In this document: piece after piece, positions 27,511 to 34,985 of the stretch
How positions within the stretch are numbered: position 1 is the stretch's first letter
How the letters are laid out: each line of letters starts with the position of its first letter
Notes under the pieces: model-generated
What the model was told of the DNA's origin: nothing
Database searches by the model: none
Seen by the model: only the letters and a program-made list of their open reading frames with translations
Translations under genes and position numbers: made by a program
Assembly (NCBI RefSeq): GCF_900114675.1
Contig: NZ_FOZM01000001.1
Coordinates: 620,001 to 684,000 of the forward strand
Length of the DNA stretch: 64,000 nucleotides
DNA from: Yoonia litorea
GTDB lineage: Bacteria; Pseudomonadota; Alphaproteobacteria; Rhodobacterales; Rhodobacteraceae
Direction: 5' to 3'

Positions 27511-28260
27511 TCAGATTGCGAGGTATTGCTCACGCAGTTCCTTGTTCTCCAGAACCTCTTTTGCAGAACCGTCGAAGACGACCTTGCCGATATCGAGGAT
27601 CACCGCGCGGTCAGCGAGCTTCAGCGCGGCTACGGCGTTCTGCTCCACGATCACTGTCGTGATGCCTTGATCGCGGATGTAGTCCAGCGTTTTCGCGATT
27701 TCCTGCACGATAACGGGGGCCAAACCTTCGTAAGGTTCGTCAAGCAAAAGAACCTTAATGTCTCTGGCCAAGGCCCGTGCGATGGATAGCATCTGTTGCT
27801 CACCACCTGAAAGCGTCACGCCTTCCTGCTTGCGGCGTTCACCGAGGCGCGGGAAAAGATCATAGATCCGCTCAAGTGACCAACCTTTCGGTGGCGCGAT
27901 CTGTGCCAGTTGAAGGTTCTCCTCAACTGTGAGGCCAGGGATGATCCGCCGGTCTTCGGGCACCAGCGCGATGCCGTTGGCCGCAGCCTCATGGCTCTTC
28001 ATTTCATGCAGCGGTTTGTGGTCGAGCCAGATTTCACCGTGACGCAGTTCCGGATCGTCGAGCCGCGCGATTGTGCGCAGGGTCGAGGTCTTGCCTGCAC
28101 CGTTGCGGCCCAACAGCGCGAGGATTTCGCCCTCGTGAATGTTAAAGCTGACGTTCTGAACGATGTAGCTTTCGCCGTAATAAGCCTCGATCTCCCAGAC
28201 GCTCAGAAAGGCCGGATGGGTTGCCGCGTTATTGGCGTGTTTGTTGAATGGTGCATTCAT
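27511..28260 (-). CDS. livF: Branched-chain amino acid-type ABC transporter ATPase LivF
   Basis: 249 residues. Walker A is LLGRNGAGKTSTLRTIA (about 49-65), the ABC signature TLSGGEQQMLSIARAL (about 146-161), Walker B VLLLDEPYEGLAP, and the switch His region VEQN. VPEDRRIIPGLTVEENL is typical of LivF. The N-terminus carries a short extra tail (MNAPFNKHANN). It is the last gene of the five-gene transporter operon, 11 bp after livG. Confidence 0.92.
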   Translation of the reverse strand: MNAPFNKHANNAATHPAFLSVWEIEAYYGESYIVQNVSFNIHEGEILALLGRNGAGKTSTLRTIARLDDPELRHGEIWLDHKPLHEMKSHEAAANGIALVPEDRRIIPGLTVEENLQLAQIAPPKGWSLERIYDLFPRLGERRKQEGVTLSGGEQQMLSIARALARDIKVLLLDEPYEGLAPVIVQEIAKTLDYIRDQGITTVIVEQNAVAALKLADRAVILDIGKVVFDGSAKEVLENKELREQYLAI

Positions 28261-28271
28261 GGTCTGTCTCC

Positions 28272-29030
28272 TTAGACCTGCGCTTCGCCAAGATAGGCTT
28301 CGCGGACCTTGGGGTGGCCCTTGATTTTTTCGGGGATGTCTTCGACCAGCGGCGTACCTTGCGCCAGCACAGTAATCCGTTCAGCAAGCGAGAAGACGAC
28401 GTTCATATCGTGTTCGATGATGGCCATCGTGATGCCGCGCTTTGCACGGATTTCCTTCAGAAGGGCGATGGTATTCTGGGTATCAGCCCGTGCCATGCCC
28501 GCTGTCGGCTCATCCAGTAGCAGGAGTTTTGGGTCTTGCACCAGACACATCGCCATTTCCAGACGCCGTTTGTCGCCACGCGACAGGCTGGATGCCAGCA
28601 TGTTGCTTTTCTCGGTCATATTGACGTCGTCAAGGATGGCATCTGCCTGTTGCCGGATAGATTTTTCCGAAAAGATGCTTTCAATGGCATGCATCCGGAA
28701 GGCCCCATCACGTTTCGCAAAGCAAGGGATCATCACGTTTTCCATGACCGTCAGGTCCGCAAAAATCTCGGGCGTTTGAAAGACCCGGCTGATGCCCATC
28801 TGATTGATCTCGTGCGGTTTGCGACCCAGCACTGACTGTCCGTCAAACATAACCGAGCCGCTGTCAGGGATCAGCTTGCCCACCAGAACGTTGAGTAGGG
28901 TGGATTTACCGGCCCCGTTCGGGCCGATAATTGCGTGTGTGGTGTTCTCAGCGACGCTGAGGTTCACATCACCAAGCGCCTGCAGACCGCCGAACCGCTT
29001 GTTGATGCCTTTGACTTCAAGAATTCCCAT
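28272..29030 (-). CDS. livG: Branched-chain amino acid-type ABC transporter ATPase LivG
   Basis: 252 residues. Walker A is IIGPNGAGKSTLLNVLVG (about 35-52), and GISRVFQTPEIFADLTVMEN matches the LivG Q-loop region. The signature is SSLSRGDKRRLEMAM (about 147-161), a variant in which LSxGxxRR replaces LSGGQ, and Walker B is LLLLDEPTAGM. It energises import with LivF, LivH and LivM. It starts 12 bp after livM. Confidence 0.92.
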   Translation of the reverse strand: MGILEVKGINKRFGGLQALGDVNLSVAENTTHAIIGPNGAGKSTLLNVLVGKLIPDSGSVMFDGQSVLGRKPHEINQMGISRVFQTPEIFADLTVMENVMIPCFAKRDGAFRMHAIESIFSEKSIRQQADAILDDVNMTEKSNMLASSLSRGDKRRLEMAMCLVQDPKLLLLDEPTAGMARADTQNTIALLKEIRAKRGITMAIIEHDMNVVFSLAERITVLAQGTPLVEDIPEKIKGHPKVREAYLGEAQV

Positions 29031-29042
29031 CAGTCTGTCTCC

Positions 29043-30245
29043 TTATTCGGCCGGTTCAGTGGCGCTGGACTTGGTGTTGTCTTCGGCTTTCTTGCGGCTG
29101 AAGAGCCCCGCAAGTTTCTGGCCACCTTGCACCAGACCACCTGGCAGGAAGATGACAACAAGCATGAACATGATGCCCAAGGTCAGGTGCCAGCCTTTAC
29201 CGATGAACGGGTAAATCATGGCCACCACGATGTCTTCCAGACCATCTGGAAGGAACGCGAACCAATCGTGCAGGATGGTGCTGTTGATTTTCGAGAAGAT
29301 GTTCTCGAAATACTTGATCATACCAGCACCGAGCACTGGACCAATGAGCGTGCCCGCACCACCGAGGATCGTCATCAAGACCACCTCACCAGACGCAGTC
29401 CACTGCATTCGTTCGGCACCAGCAAGCGGGTCCATGGATGCCATCAGGCCGCCAGCTAGGCCAGCATACATGCCGGAAATCACGAACGCGGCGAGCGTGT
29501 AGGGCCGTGCGTTCAGGCCGGTGTAAGCCATACGTGTCTGGTTGGACTTGATCGCGCGCAGCATCATGCCGAATGGTGACCGGAAGATACGGATTGCCAG
29601 ATAGAAGGCCACGATCATAAAGAATGCGGCGAGGTAGTAGCCGGCGTTGAACGTGAAGAGCCAGCCTCCCACATCCCACTCAAGACTTGAACGCATTTCC
29701 AGACCGAAGAGCGCGGGAACTGGAATGTTACCGGTAGCCGTCTGAGCTTCGCCGAAGATGCGCGGATCACTCAGCGCCAGCTGCAAACCGGTCTCACCAC
29801 CTGTGATCGGTGTCAGGACTGAGTAGGCCAGTGCAAAGGACATTTGTGCGAAGGCGAGTGTCAGGATCGAGAAGTAGATCCCGGAACGCCGAAGCGAGAC
29901 ATACCCGATGATCAGTGAGAACAGTCCCGCAATGATCACACTCAGGAAGATCGCCGGAAGGACGTTCATGCTGAGAAGTTTGAACATCCAGACCGCCGCG
30001 TAGGACCCCACACCGAGGAAAGCCGCATGGCCGAAGGAGAGGTATCCGGTCAGACCGAATAGGATGTTAAACCCGATCGCAAAGATACCGAAGATCACGA
30101 AACGCTGCATCAAGTCAGGATAGCCTGCATTGAACTGCGCCAGTTCAGAGCCTTCAGGGAAGGGGTTCAAAAGGAAGGGCGCGAACAAGGTCAGCCCGAT
30201 TACGATCAGCAGAAGCCGAAAGTCTTTCTTTTCAAGTCCGAGCAT
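29043..30245 (-). CDS. livM: Branched-chain amino acid-type ABC transporter permease LivM
   Basis: 400 residues with about ten transmembrane helices. The permease family segments [27 protein letters not shown] (as [17 protein letters not shown] then LGVGSYAA), and [20 protein letters not shown], the coupling loop contacting the ATPase, are clear. [15 protein letters not shown] follows. The C-terminus is a charged cytoplasmic tail ([13 protein letters not shown]). It pairs with LivH, 3 bp away. Confidence 0.92.
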   Translation of the reverse strand: MLGLEKKDFRLLLIVIGLTLFAPFLLNPFPEGSELAQFNAGYPDLMQRFVIFGIFAIGFNILFGLTGYLSFGHAAFLGVGSYAAVWMFKLLSMNVLPAIFLSVIIAGLFSLIIGYVSLRRSGIYFSILTLAFAQMSFALAYSVLTPITGGETGLQLALSDPRIFGEAQTATGNIPVPALFGLEMRSSLEWDVGGWLFTFNAGYYLAAFFMIVAFYLAIRIFRSPFGMMLRAIKSNQTRMAYTGLNARPYTLAAFVISGMYAGLAGGLMASMDPLAGAERMQWTASGEVVLMTILGGAGTLIGPVLGAGMIKYFENIFSKINSTILHDWFAFLPDGLEDIVVAMIYPFIGKGWHLTLGIMFMLVVIFLPGGLVQGGQKLAGLFSRKKAEDNTKSSATEPAE

Positions 30246-30248
30246 GGC

Positions 30249-31280
30249 TTATTCCTCCATCACGCCTTTGCGACCCATCAGGCCACGTGGACGTGTCAAC
30301 AGAATGATAATTGCGACAAGGTAGATGATGATCTGGTTGATGCCTGGCAACAGGTCGATCACGGCCGACATGGATGCAAAGCTTTCCAGAATGCCCAAGA
30401 GAAATCCTGCAGCGACAGCACCGGGCAGGGAGCCCATGCCACCGACAACGACCACAACGAAGCTCAGAACAAGGAAGTCCATCCCCATGTGGTAGTTGGG
30501 CGAATTGATCGGAGCATACATGACACCCGCAAGGCCAGCTACGGCGGCAGCAATGCCGAACATCATTGTGAACCGCTTGTCGATGTCGATGCCGAGGATG
30601 CCGACAGTTTCACGGTCCGCCATGCCTGCCCGCACGACCATACCGAAGGTGGTGAATTGCAAGAAAGCAAATACACCGGCGATGATGATCATCGAGAAGA
30701 AGAAGTAAACGAGACGCCAGTAAGGGTAGATGATCGCATTCGGATCAAACCCGAGCAGCACACCGAAGTCGAAGCTGCCGACAAAAGCCTCAGGGGCAGG
30801 TGTCGGGATCGGGTTGGCACCGTAGAAATATTTGACGATTTCCTGAATGACGATGGCGAGGCCGAACGTCACCAGGATCTGGTCAGCGTGTGGGCGCTTG
30901 TAGAAGTGCTTGATCAGGCCGCGCTCCATGATGAAGCCGATGGCAATCATGATCGGAATGGCAGCCAGGATCGAAAGCGGTACGGACCAGTCTATTAGCA
31001 GGTCGCCGACCCCTTCTCCGAAGAAGTCATAAACGTAAGGCACGTCCACCTGCAGCGGATTGCCGAGAAAGTCGGTGCGGGTCTCGTCCACAACTTTGTG
31101 GCTCAATGTGAGAATTTTGCTCAGCGTAACTGCAACAAAGGCCCCCAACATAAAGAGGGCACCATGGGCAAAATTCACGACGCCCAATGTGCCGAAGATG
31201 AGGGTCAGGCCAAGCGCAATGAGCGCGTAGGCCGAGCCTTTATCCAGCCCGTTTAGAATTTGAAGGATGAACTGGTCCAT
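30249..31280 (-). CDS. livH: Branched-chain amino acid-type ABC transporter permease LivH
   Basis: 343 residues. It begins with LNGLDKGSAYALIALGLTLIFGTLGVVNFAHGALFMLGA (seen as GSAYALIALGLTLIFGTLG and VVNFAHGALFMLGA), the standard LivH opening. A hydrophilic insert at about 50-80 (VDETRTDFLGNPLQVD) lengthens it beyond E. coli LivH. The ATPase-coupling loop reads TTFGMVVRAGMADRETVGILGI and is followed by GGMGSLPGAVAAGFLLG. It forms the channel with LivM. Confidence 0.92.
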   Translation of the reverse strand: MDQFILQILNGLDKGSAYALIALGLTLIFGTLGVVNFAHGALFMLGAFVAVTLSKILTLSHKVVDETRTDFLGNPLQVDVPYVYDFFGEGVGDLLIDWSVPLSILAAIPIMIAIGFIMERGLIKHFYKRPHADQILVTFGLAIVIQEIVKYFYGANPIPTPAPEAFVGSFDFGVLLGFDPNAIIYPYWRLVYFFFSMIIIAGVFAFLQFTTFGMVVRAGMADRETVGILGIDIDKRFTMMFGIAAAVAGLAGVMYAPINSPNYHMGMDFLVLSFVVVVVGGMGSLPGAVAAGFLLGILESFASMSAVIDLLPGINQIIIYLVAIIILLTRPRGLMGRKGVMEE

Positions 31281-31366
31281 GATGCGACCTCTGATCGTTG
31301 AAGGGGGAGCAAATGCTCAACATCCGTCCGCCGCCTCTTCGGGCGCGGAAAAGCGGTGTGGGGGTA

Positions 31367-31394
31367 TCAGGCCGCCAGAGGAGCGGCGGCCTGA
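31367..31394. other. Hairpin between the binding-protein and permease genes
   Basis: Perfect 10-bp inverted repeat TCAGGCCGCC/GGCGGCCTGA (31367-31376, 31385-31394) with an 8-nt loop, 10 bp past the binding-protein stop. No T tract follows on the minus strand, so it is more likely an mRNA-stabilising or partial-stop hairpin that raises binding-protein output over the permeases. Confidence 0.65.
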
Positions 31395-31403
31395 CATTCA
31401 GGC

Positions 31404-32750
31404 TTAAGCGCCTGGGTTACATGTACCCAGTGCACCACCCTGGAACTGCGGGTGATCTGGGTCGTATGTGACCTGTTCGACAGGTGTGACTTCAACGATT
31501 TCGAGAAGGTCGAATTCGTTTTCTGGGTTCTCTTTACCACGCACAACCAGAACGTCTTTGAAGCACTGGTGGTCGGCGCCACGGTAAAGTGTTGGACCGT
31601 TGCCCAGACCGTCGAACTCGAAGTCTTCCAGAGCTTCGACAACCGCGCATGGGTTGAACGAACCGGCGCGTGTTACGGCATCTGCATAGAGCAGTGTCTG
31701 CACGTAGCATGTGTGTGCGGCCTGCGATGGTGGGAAGCCATACTTGGTTCCGAACGAACGTGTGAAGGCTTGCGAACCTGCGTCCTGCAGCGACCAGTGC
31801 CAGTTTGTTGAACCGAAGATGCCAGCAACTGATTCACCAGCACCACGCGCCATCAGACGCGAATAGAGCGGAACAACAATTTCGAAGTTCTTGCCGTTGG
31901 CTTGCGCTTCACGCAGACCAAACTGAACGGCGTTGGTCAGCGAGTTCACCATGTTACCGCCGTAGTGGTTCAGAACCAGAACGTCGGCGCCAGAGTTCAG
32001 AACTGGAGCGATGTAGGAGGAGAAGTCGGTCTGTGTCAGTGGTGTTTTCACTGCATTAACAGTTTCCCAACCCAACGCCTCGGTCGAAGAACGCACAGCT
32101 TCTTCGGTGGTGTAACCCCAGTTGTAGTCCGCGGTCAGGTGATAGGCCTTACGGTCGGTGCCGTAGTTGGCTGCAAGCACTGGCGCAAGCGCCGCGCCGG
32201 ACATGTAGGAGTTGAAGAAGTGACGGAAGCCGTTGGCGCGCTTGTCCTTACCGGTCGTGTCGTTTGAGTGGGTCAGACCAGCCATGAAGATAATGCCGGC
32301 CTCTTGGCAAAGGGCCTGCACCGCAACAGCCACACCGGAGGACGAACCACCTGTGATCATGATCGCGCCATCTTTTTCAATCATCGAACGGGCGGATGCA
32401 CGGGCGGCATCGGACTTTGTCTGAGTGTCACCAGTGACGTATTTGACTTCGCGGCCAAGGATACCCGTGCCATCAAGCGCCTTGGAAGAGAAGGTCGACA
32501 GCATGCCACCGTCGCCACCGCCGTTGAGATGCTCAACCGCCAACTCATAGGCGCGCAGTTCGTCTGCACCTTCGTCCGCATATGGACCGGTCTGCGGAAC
32601 GTTGAAGCCCAGGATGACTTCGCTGTCGCCTGGCGCGTTTGTGAAGCCACTGTGGGCGTCAGCGCGCAAGTAGGTTGGCAGGGCGAGACCAGCACTGGCA
32701 ACCATACCAGTCTTGAGCACGCCACGACGTGAGAAATTCGAATTGGACAT
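31404..32750 (-). CDS. ABC transporter substrate-binding protein (Leu/Ile/Val-type)
   Basis: 448 residues. A twin-arginine export signal is visible (NFSRRGVLKTGMVASAGLALP). The mature part is a type I periplasmic-binding fold: VILGFNVPQTGPYADEG, GDTQTKSDAARASARSMIEKDGA (as GDTQTKSDAARASARS), ITGGSSSGVAVAVQALCQEAG, and LTADYNWGYTTEEAVRS. It is a long member, nearer to urea/amide or short-acid binding proteins than to LivJ, so the ligand is uncertain. It is first in the operon. A divergent ScfR-like regulator lies across a 220-bp gap. Confidence 0.88.
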   Translation of the reverse strand: MSNSNFSRRGVLKTGMVASAGLALPTYLRADAHSGFTNAPGDSEVILGFNVPQTGPYADEGADELRAYELAVEHLNGGGDGGMLSTFSSKALDGTGILGREVKYVTGDTQTKSDAARASARSMIEKDGAIMITGGSSSGVAVAVQALCQEAGIIFMAGLTHSNDTTGKDKRANGFRHFFNSYMSGAALAPVLAANYGTDRKAYHLTADYNWGYTTEEAVRSSTEALGWETVNAVKTPLTQTDFSSYIAPVLNSGADVLVLNHYGGNMVNSLTNAVQFGLREAQANGKNFEIVVPLYSRLMARGAGESVAGIFGSTNWHWSLQDAGSQAFTRSFGTKYGFPPSQAAHTCYVQTLLYADAVTRAGSFNPCAVVEALEDFEFDGLGNGPTLYRGADHQCFKDVLVVRGKENPENEFDLLEIVEVTPVEQVTYDPDHPQFQGGALGTCNPGA

Positions 32751-32874
32751 AAATATCCTCCCTAGAGATTATTGCCTTTGGGCCTCCTCGCCCTCGGACA
32801 CTCACTTTTCAGTGTGTTTTCATTCTGGAGGGGCGGACTCAATTCCGGCAACAAACCATTGAGAGGGCTAGACG

Positions 32875-32949
32875 AATTTGTAAATTTGTATACAGATAAC
32901 TTGTCAATTCAGTAAATCCGTTTTCCTGCGCCCGCAGAAACTTACTGAA
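32875..32949. promoter_or_regulatory. Divergent control region with TTTGTAAA-type repeats and an inverted repeat
   Basis: An 8-bp tandem AATTTGTA x2 (32875-32890) contains TTTGTAAA followed by TTTGTATA, close to the paired TTTGCAAA sites bound by ScfR-type regulators. TTCAGTAA (32908-32915) and TTACTGAA (32942-32949) form an inverted repeat 26 nt apart just before the regulator's ribosome site. TATACA (32889-32894) is a possible -10. Confidence 0.45.
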
Positions 32950-32968
32950 AATGCAGGGGGAAATTTTT

Positions 32969-34252
32969 ATGGCGACCCAACGGCTCGCGGGCTCACGTAT
33001 CAGGGAAAAACGGCTTGATCGCGGCCTCAGGCAGGCGACAGTGGCGGAAACTGTCGGCATTTCACCTTCATATCTCAATCTGATCGAGCACAACCGGCGC
33101 AGAATCGGGGGAAAGCTCCTGACTGATATCGCCCGCGTGCTTGAAGTTGATCCTGCGCTTTTGACTGACGGCGTTGATCGTGAGGTGCTTGATCAGATGC
33201 GCAATGCCGCCGCTGTCTTGAGTGCTGAGGTCGAACTTTCCCGCACGGAAGAGATGGCCGCACGCTATCCGGGGTGGAGCGCGCTGATTGCTGCGCAGGC
33301 GCGTCGCATCGAAGCCCTTCAGGCACAGGTGCAGGTGCTTTCCGATCGCATCTCCTTCGATCCACAACTTGCCCAGTCATTGCACGAGGTCATTTCCGCG
33401 GTGACCGCTATCAGGTCGTCCGCTTCCATTCTTGTGAGTCCCGAAAAACTTGATGAGGATTGGCAGCGGCGGTTTCATCAGAACATCCATGATGACAGCG
33501 TCCGCTTGGCAAGCAGCAGCGAAGCGCTAATCGCTTATCTGGAAGCACCACAGGATATTCTCGAGGGTGCGGGGACGGCTGTCGAACAGGTCGAAGCATT
33601 TTTGTCGCAAACCGGGTTTCATCTGGCGGCCCTGGAGCAATCGGCAAAGCCTGAAGCTGTGCTCGCATCTGCCGGTCTTGGCGAGGCTGCTGCAGGTGTT
33701 CTGCAAGACTATATGACACAATATATACGCGATGTCGCAGCTTTGCCGTTGGATGACTTCCAGACAGCCATTTCGCGGCACGGCTACGACCCAGCTGGCC
33801 TGGCGCAGAGTTTTGCAGTTCCGCTGGCAACTGTCCTTCGGCGTCTGGCGACATTGCCGCCTGAATCCGATCATCCGCCGATGGGTCTGGTGATTTGCGA
33901 TGCCGCAGGCGCGATCAGGCTTATCAAGCAGGTGCCCGGTTTTGCGATGCCGCGAGCTGGGGGAGCATGCCCGCTTTGGCCGGTCTTTGCAGCCTTGGCC
34001 CGTCCAGAGCAGCCCTTGCGCTATGACGTCACCATGCCGGGGCAGGGCGGCACCCGCATGCTTTGCTATGCCATTGGCACAGCGCTGCCCGCAGCGAGAT
34101 TTGATGTGCCGCCGACAATTCAGAGCACGATGCTTGTGATGACCGACCCTGACAGCCCATCGGCAGAGCCGGTGCCGGTCGGTGTCACATGCCGCATCTG
34201 CCCGCGAAACGATTGCAAAAGCCGCCGCGAGCCGGCGATGACCGGCGTATAA
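32969..34252 (+). CDS. XRE-family regulator of ScfR/RamB type with a HisKA-like segment
   Basis: 427 residues. The XRE helix-turn-helix is at the start: RIREKRLDRGLRQATVAETV and GISPSYLNLIEHNRRRIGG. Residues about 135-195 (SLHEVISAVTAIRSSASIL, then a second helix) look like a HisKA dimerisation hairpin, but no kinase domain follows. A C-terminal domain (DUF2083-like) ends with CRICPRNDCKSRRE, the Cys-rich end of ScfR-type acyl-CoA-responsive regulators. ATG 32969 has AGGGGGA upstream. It is divergent from an ABC transporter and 92 bp upstream of a two-component cassette. The ligand is unknown. Confidence 0.78.
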   Translation: MATQRLAGSRIREKRLDRGLRQATVAETVGISPSYLNLIEHNRRRIGGKLLTDIARVLEVDPALLTDGVDREVLDQMRNAAAVLSAEVELSRTEEMAARYPGWSALIAAQARRIEALQAQVQVLSDRISFDPQLAQSLHEVISAVTAIRSSASILVSPEKLDEDWQRRFHQNIHDDSVRLASSSEALIAYLEAPQDILEGAGTAVEQVEAFLSQTGFHLAALEQSAKPEAVLASAGLGEAAAGVLQDYMTQYIRDVAALPLDDFQTAISRHGYDPAGLAQSFAVPLATVLRRLATLPPESDHPPMGLVICDAAGAIRLIKQVPGFAMPRAGGACPLWPVFAALARPEQPLRYDVTMPGQGGTRMLCYAIGTALPAARFDVPPTIQSTMLVMTDPDSPSAEPVPVGVTCRICPRNDCKSRREPAMTGV

Positions 34253-34344
34253 AAAGCTAAGGGTTTCTTTGACTTCGCACAAATATCAGGCGATATTGAA
34301 ACTCTAGGTCGTTTAGGGACGCGGCCGACAGGGGAGGCGATAAG

Positions 34345-34713
34345 ATGGGCAAGCGTGTCCTTCTCATCGAAGATGAGCCAAACATCATTGAGGCGATCAG
34401 TTTCATTTTGTCACGTGACGGTTGGACTGTGCACACCCACGAAGATGGGAGCACAGCGATGGACAAGATTGTCGCCATGCCGCCTGACATGATTATCCTT
34501 GATGTTATGCTACCGGGGCGTAGCGGTTTCGACATACTTCGCGACCTGCGCGCGCATGCGCAAACAAAGGAAATTCCGGTTATGATGCTCACGGCACGTG
34601 GTCAGGACAAGGATCGCGAGTTGGCAGAGCGTTTAGGCGTCAATCATTTCATGACCAAACCCTTCTCAAACACAGAGGTGCGCGACTACGTCCGCAGCTT
34701 CATGGAGGCATGA
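34345..34713 (+). CDS. Single-domain response regulator (receiver only)
   Basis: 122 residues, one CheY-like receiver and no output domain. Seen: the acidic pair in LLIEDEPN (residues 9-10), the phospho-acceptor Asp in MIILDVMLPGRSGFDIL (about residue 53), Thr in MLTARGQ and Lys in HFMTKPFSN. It must act by protein-protein contact. The next gene starts within its stop (4-bp overlap), linking it to the small membrane protein and the symporter-kinase downstream. Confidence 0.92.
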   Translation: MGKRVLLIEDEPNIIEAISFILSRDGWTVHTHEDGSTAMDKIVAMPPDMIILDVMLPGRSGFDILRDLRAHAQTKEIPVMMLTARGQDKDRELAERLGVNHFMTKPFSNTEVRDYVRSFMEA

Positions 34714-34985
34714 GCCGCAAATCCCCGCCGCCCATCTTCTTGCAACGGTCGAGCTATAGGCAACGCCGTCTGAGAGATGGTGCGCGATTGATGCCATTTG
34801 TCGGTGGTGTGCTCTGGGCCATTCCCTTGGCGTGGTCAGGGTCCTCGACGACGCAGGATGGTGGAACCTCCGGTTTGTTGTTCATTTTCGGCGTCTGGGT
34901 CTTTTTGATCGCCGTCACTGCACTATTGGCGAGCCGCATCAAAAGTGACACGCCAAGCGATGATGAAGGCGAAACATCACAATGA
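34710..34985 (+). CDS. Small two-span membrane protein
   Basis: 91 residues. A basic N-terminus (RSSYRQRRLRDGARL) is followed by two hydrophobic spans (LMPFVGGVLWAIPLAW and GLLFIFGVWVFLIAVTALLAS) and an acidic tail. It overlaps the response regulator by 4 bp and the symporter-kinase by 4 bp, so it is translationally tied to both. By analogy with small subunits that accompany SLC5 symporters it may assist the kinase's transporter domain, but the sequence is not clearly a DUF4212 protein. Function unknown. Confidence 0.75.
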   Translation: MSRKSPPPIFLQRSSYRQRRLRDGARLMPFVGGVLWAIPLAWSGSSTTQDGGTSGLLFIFGVWVFLIAVTALLASRIKSDTPSDDEGETSQ

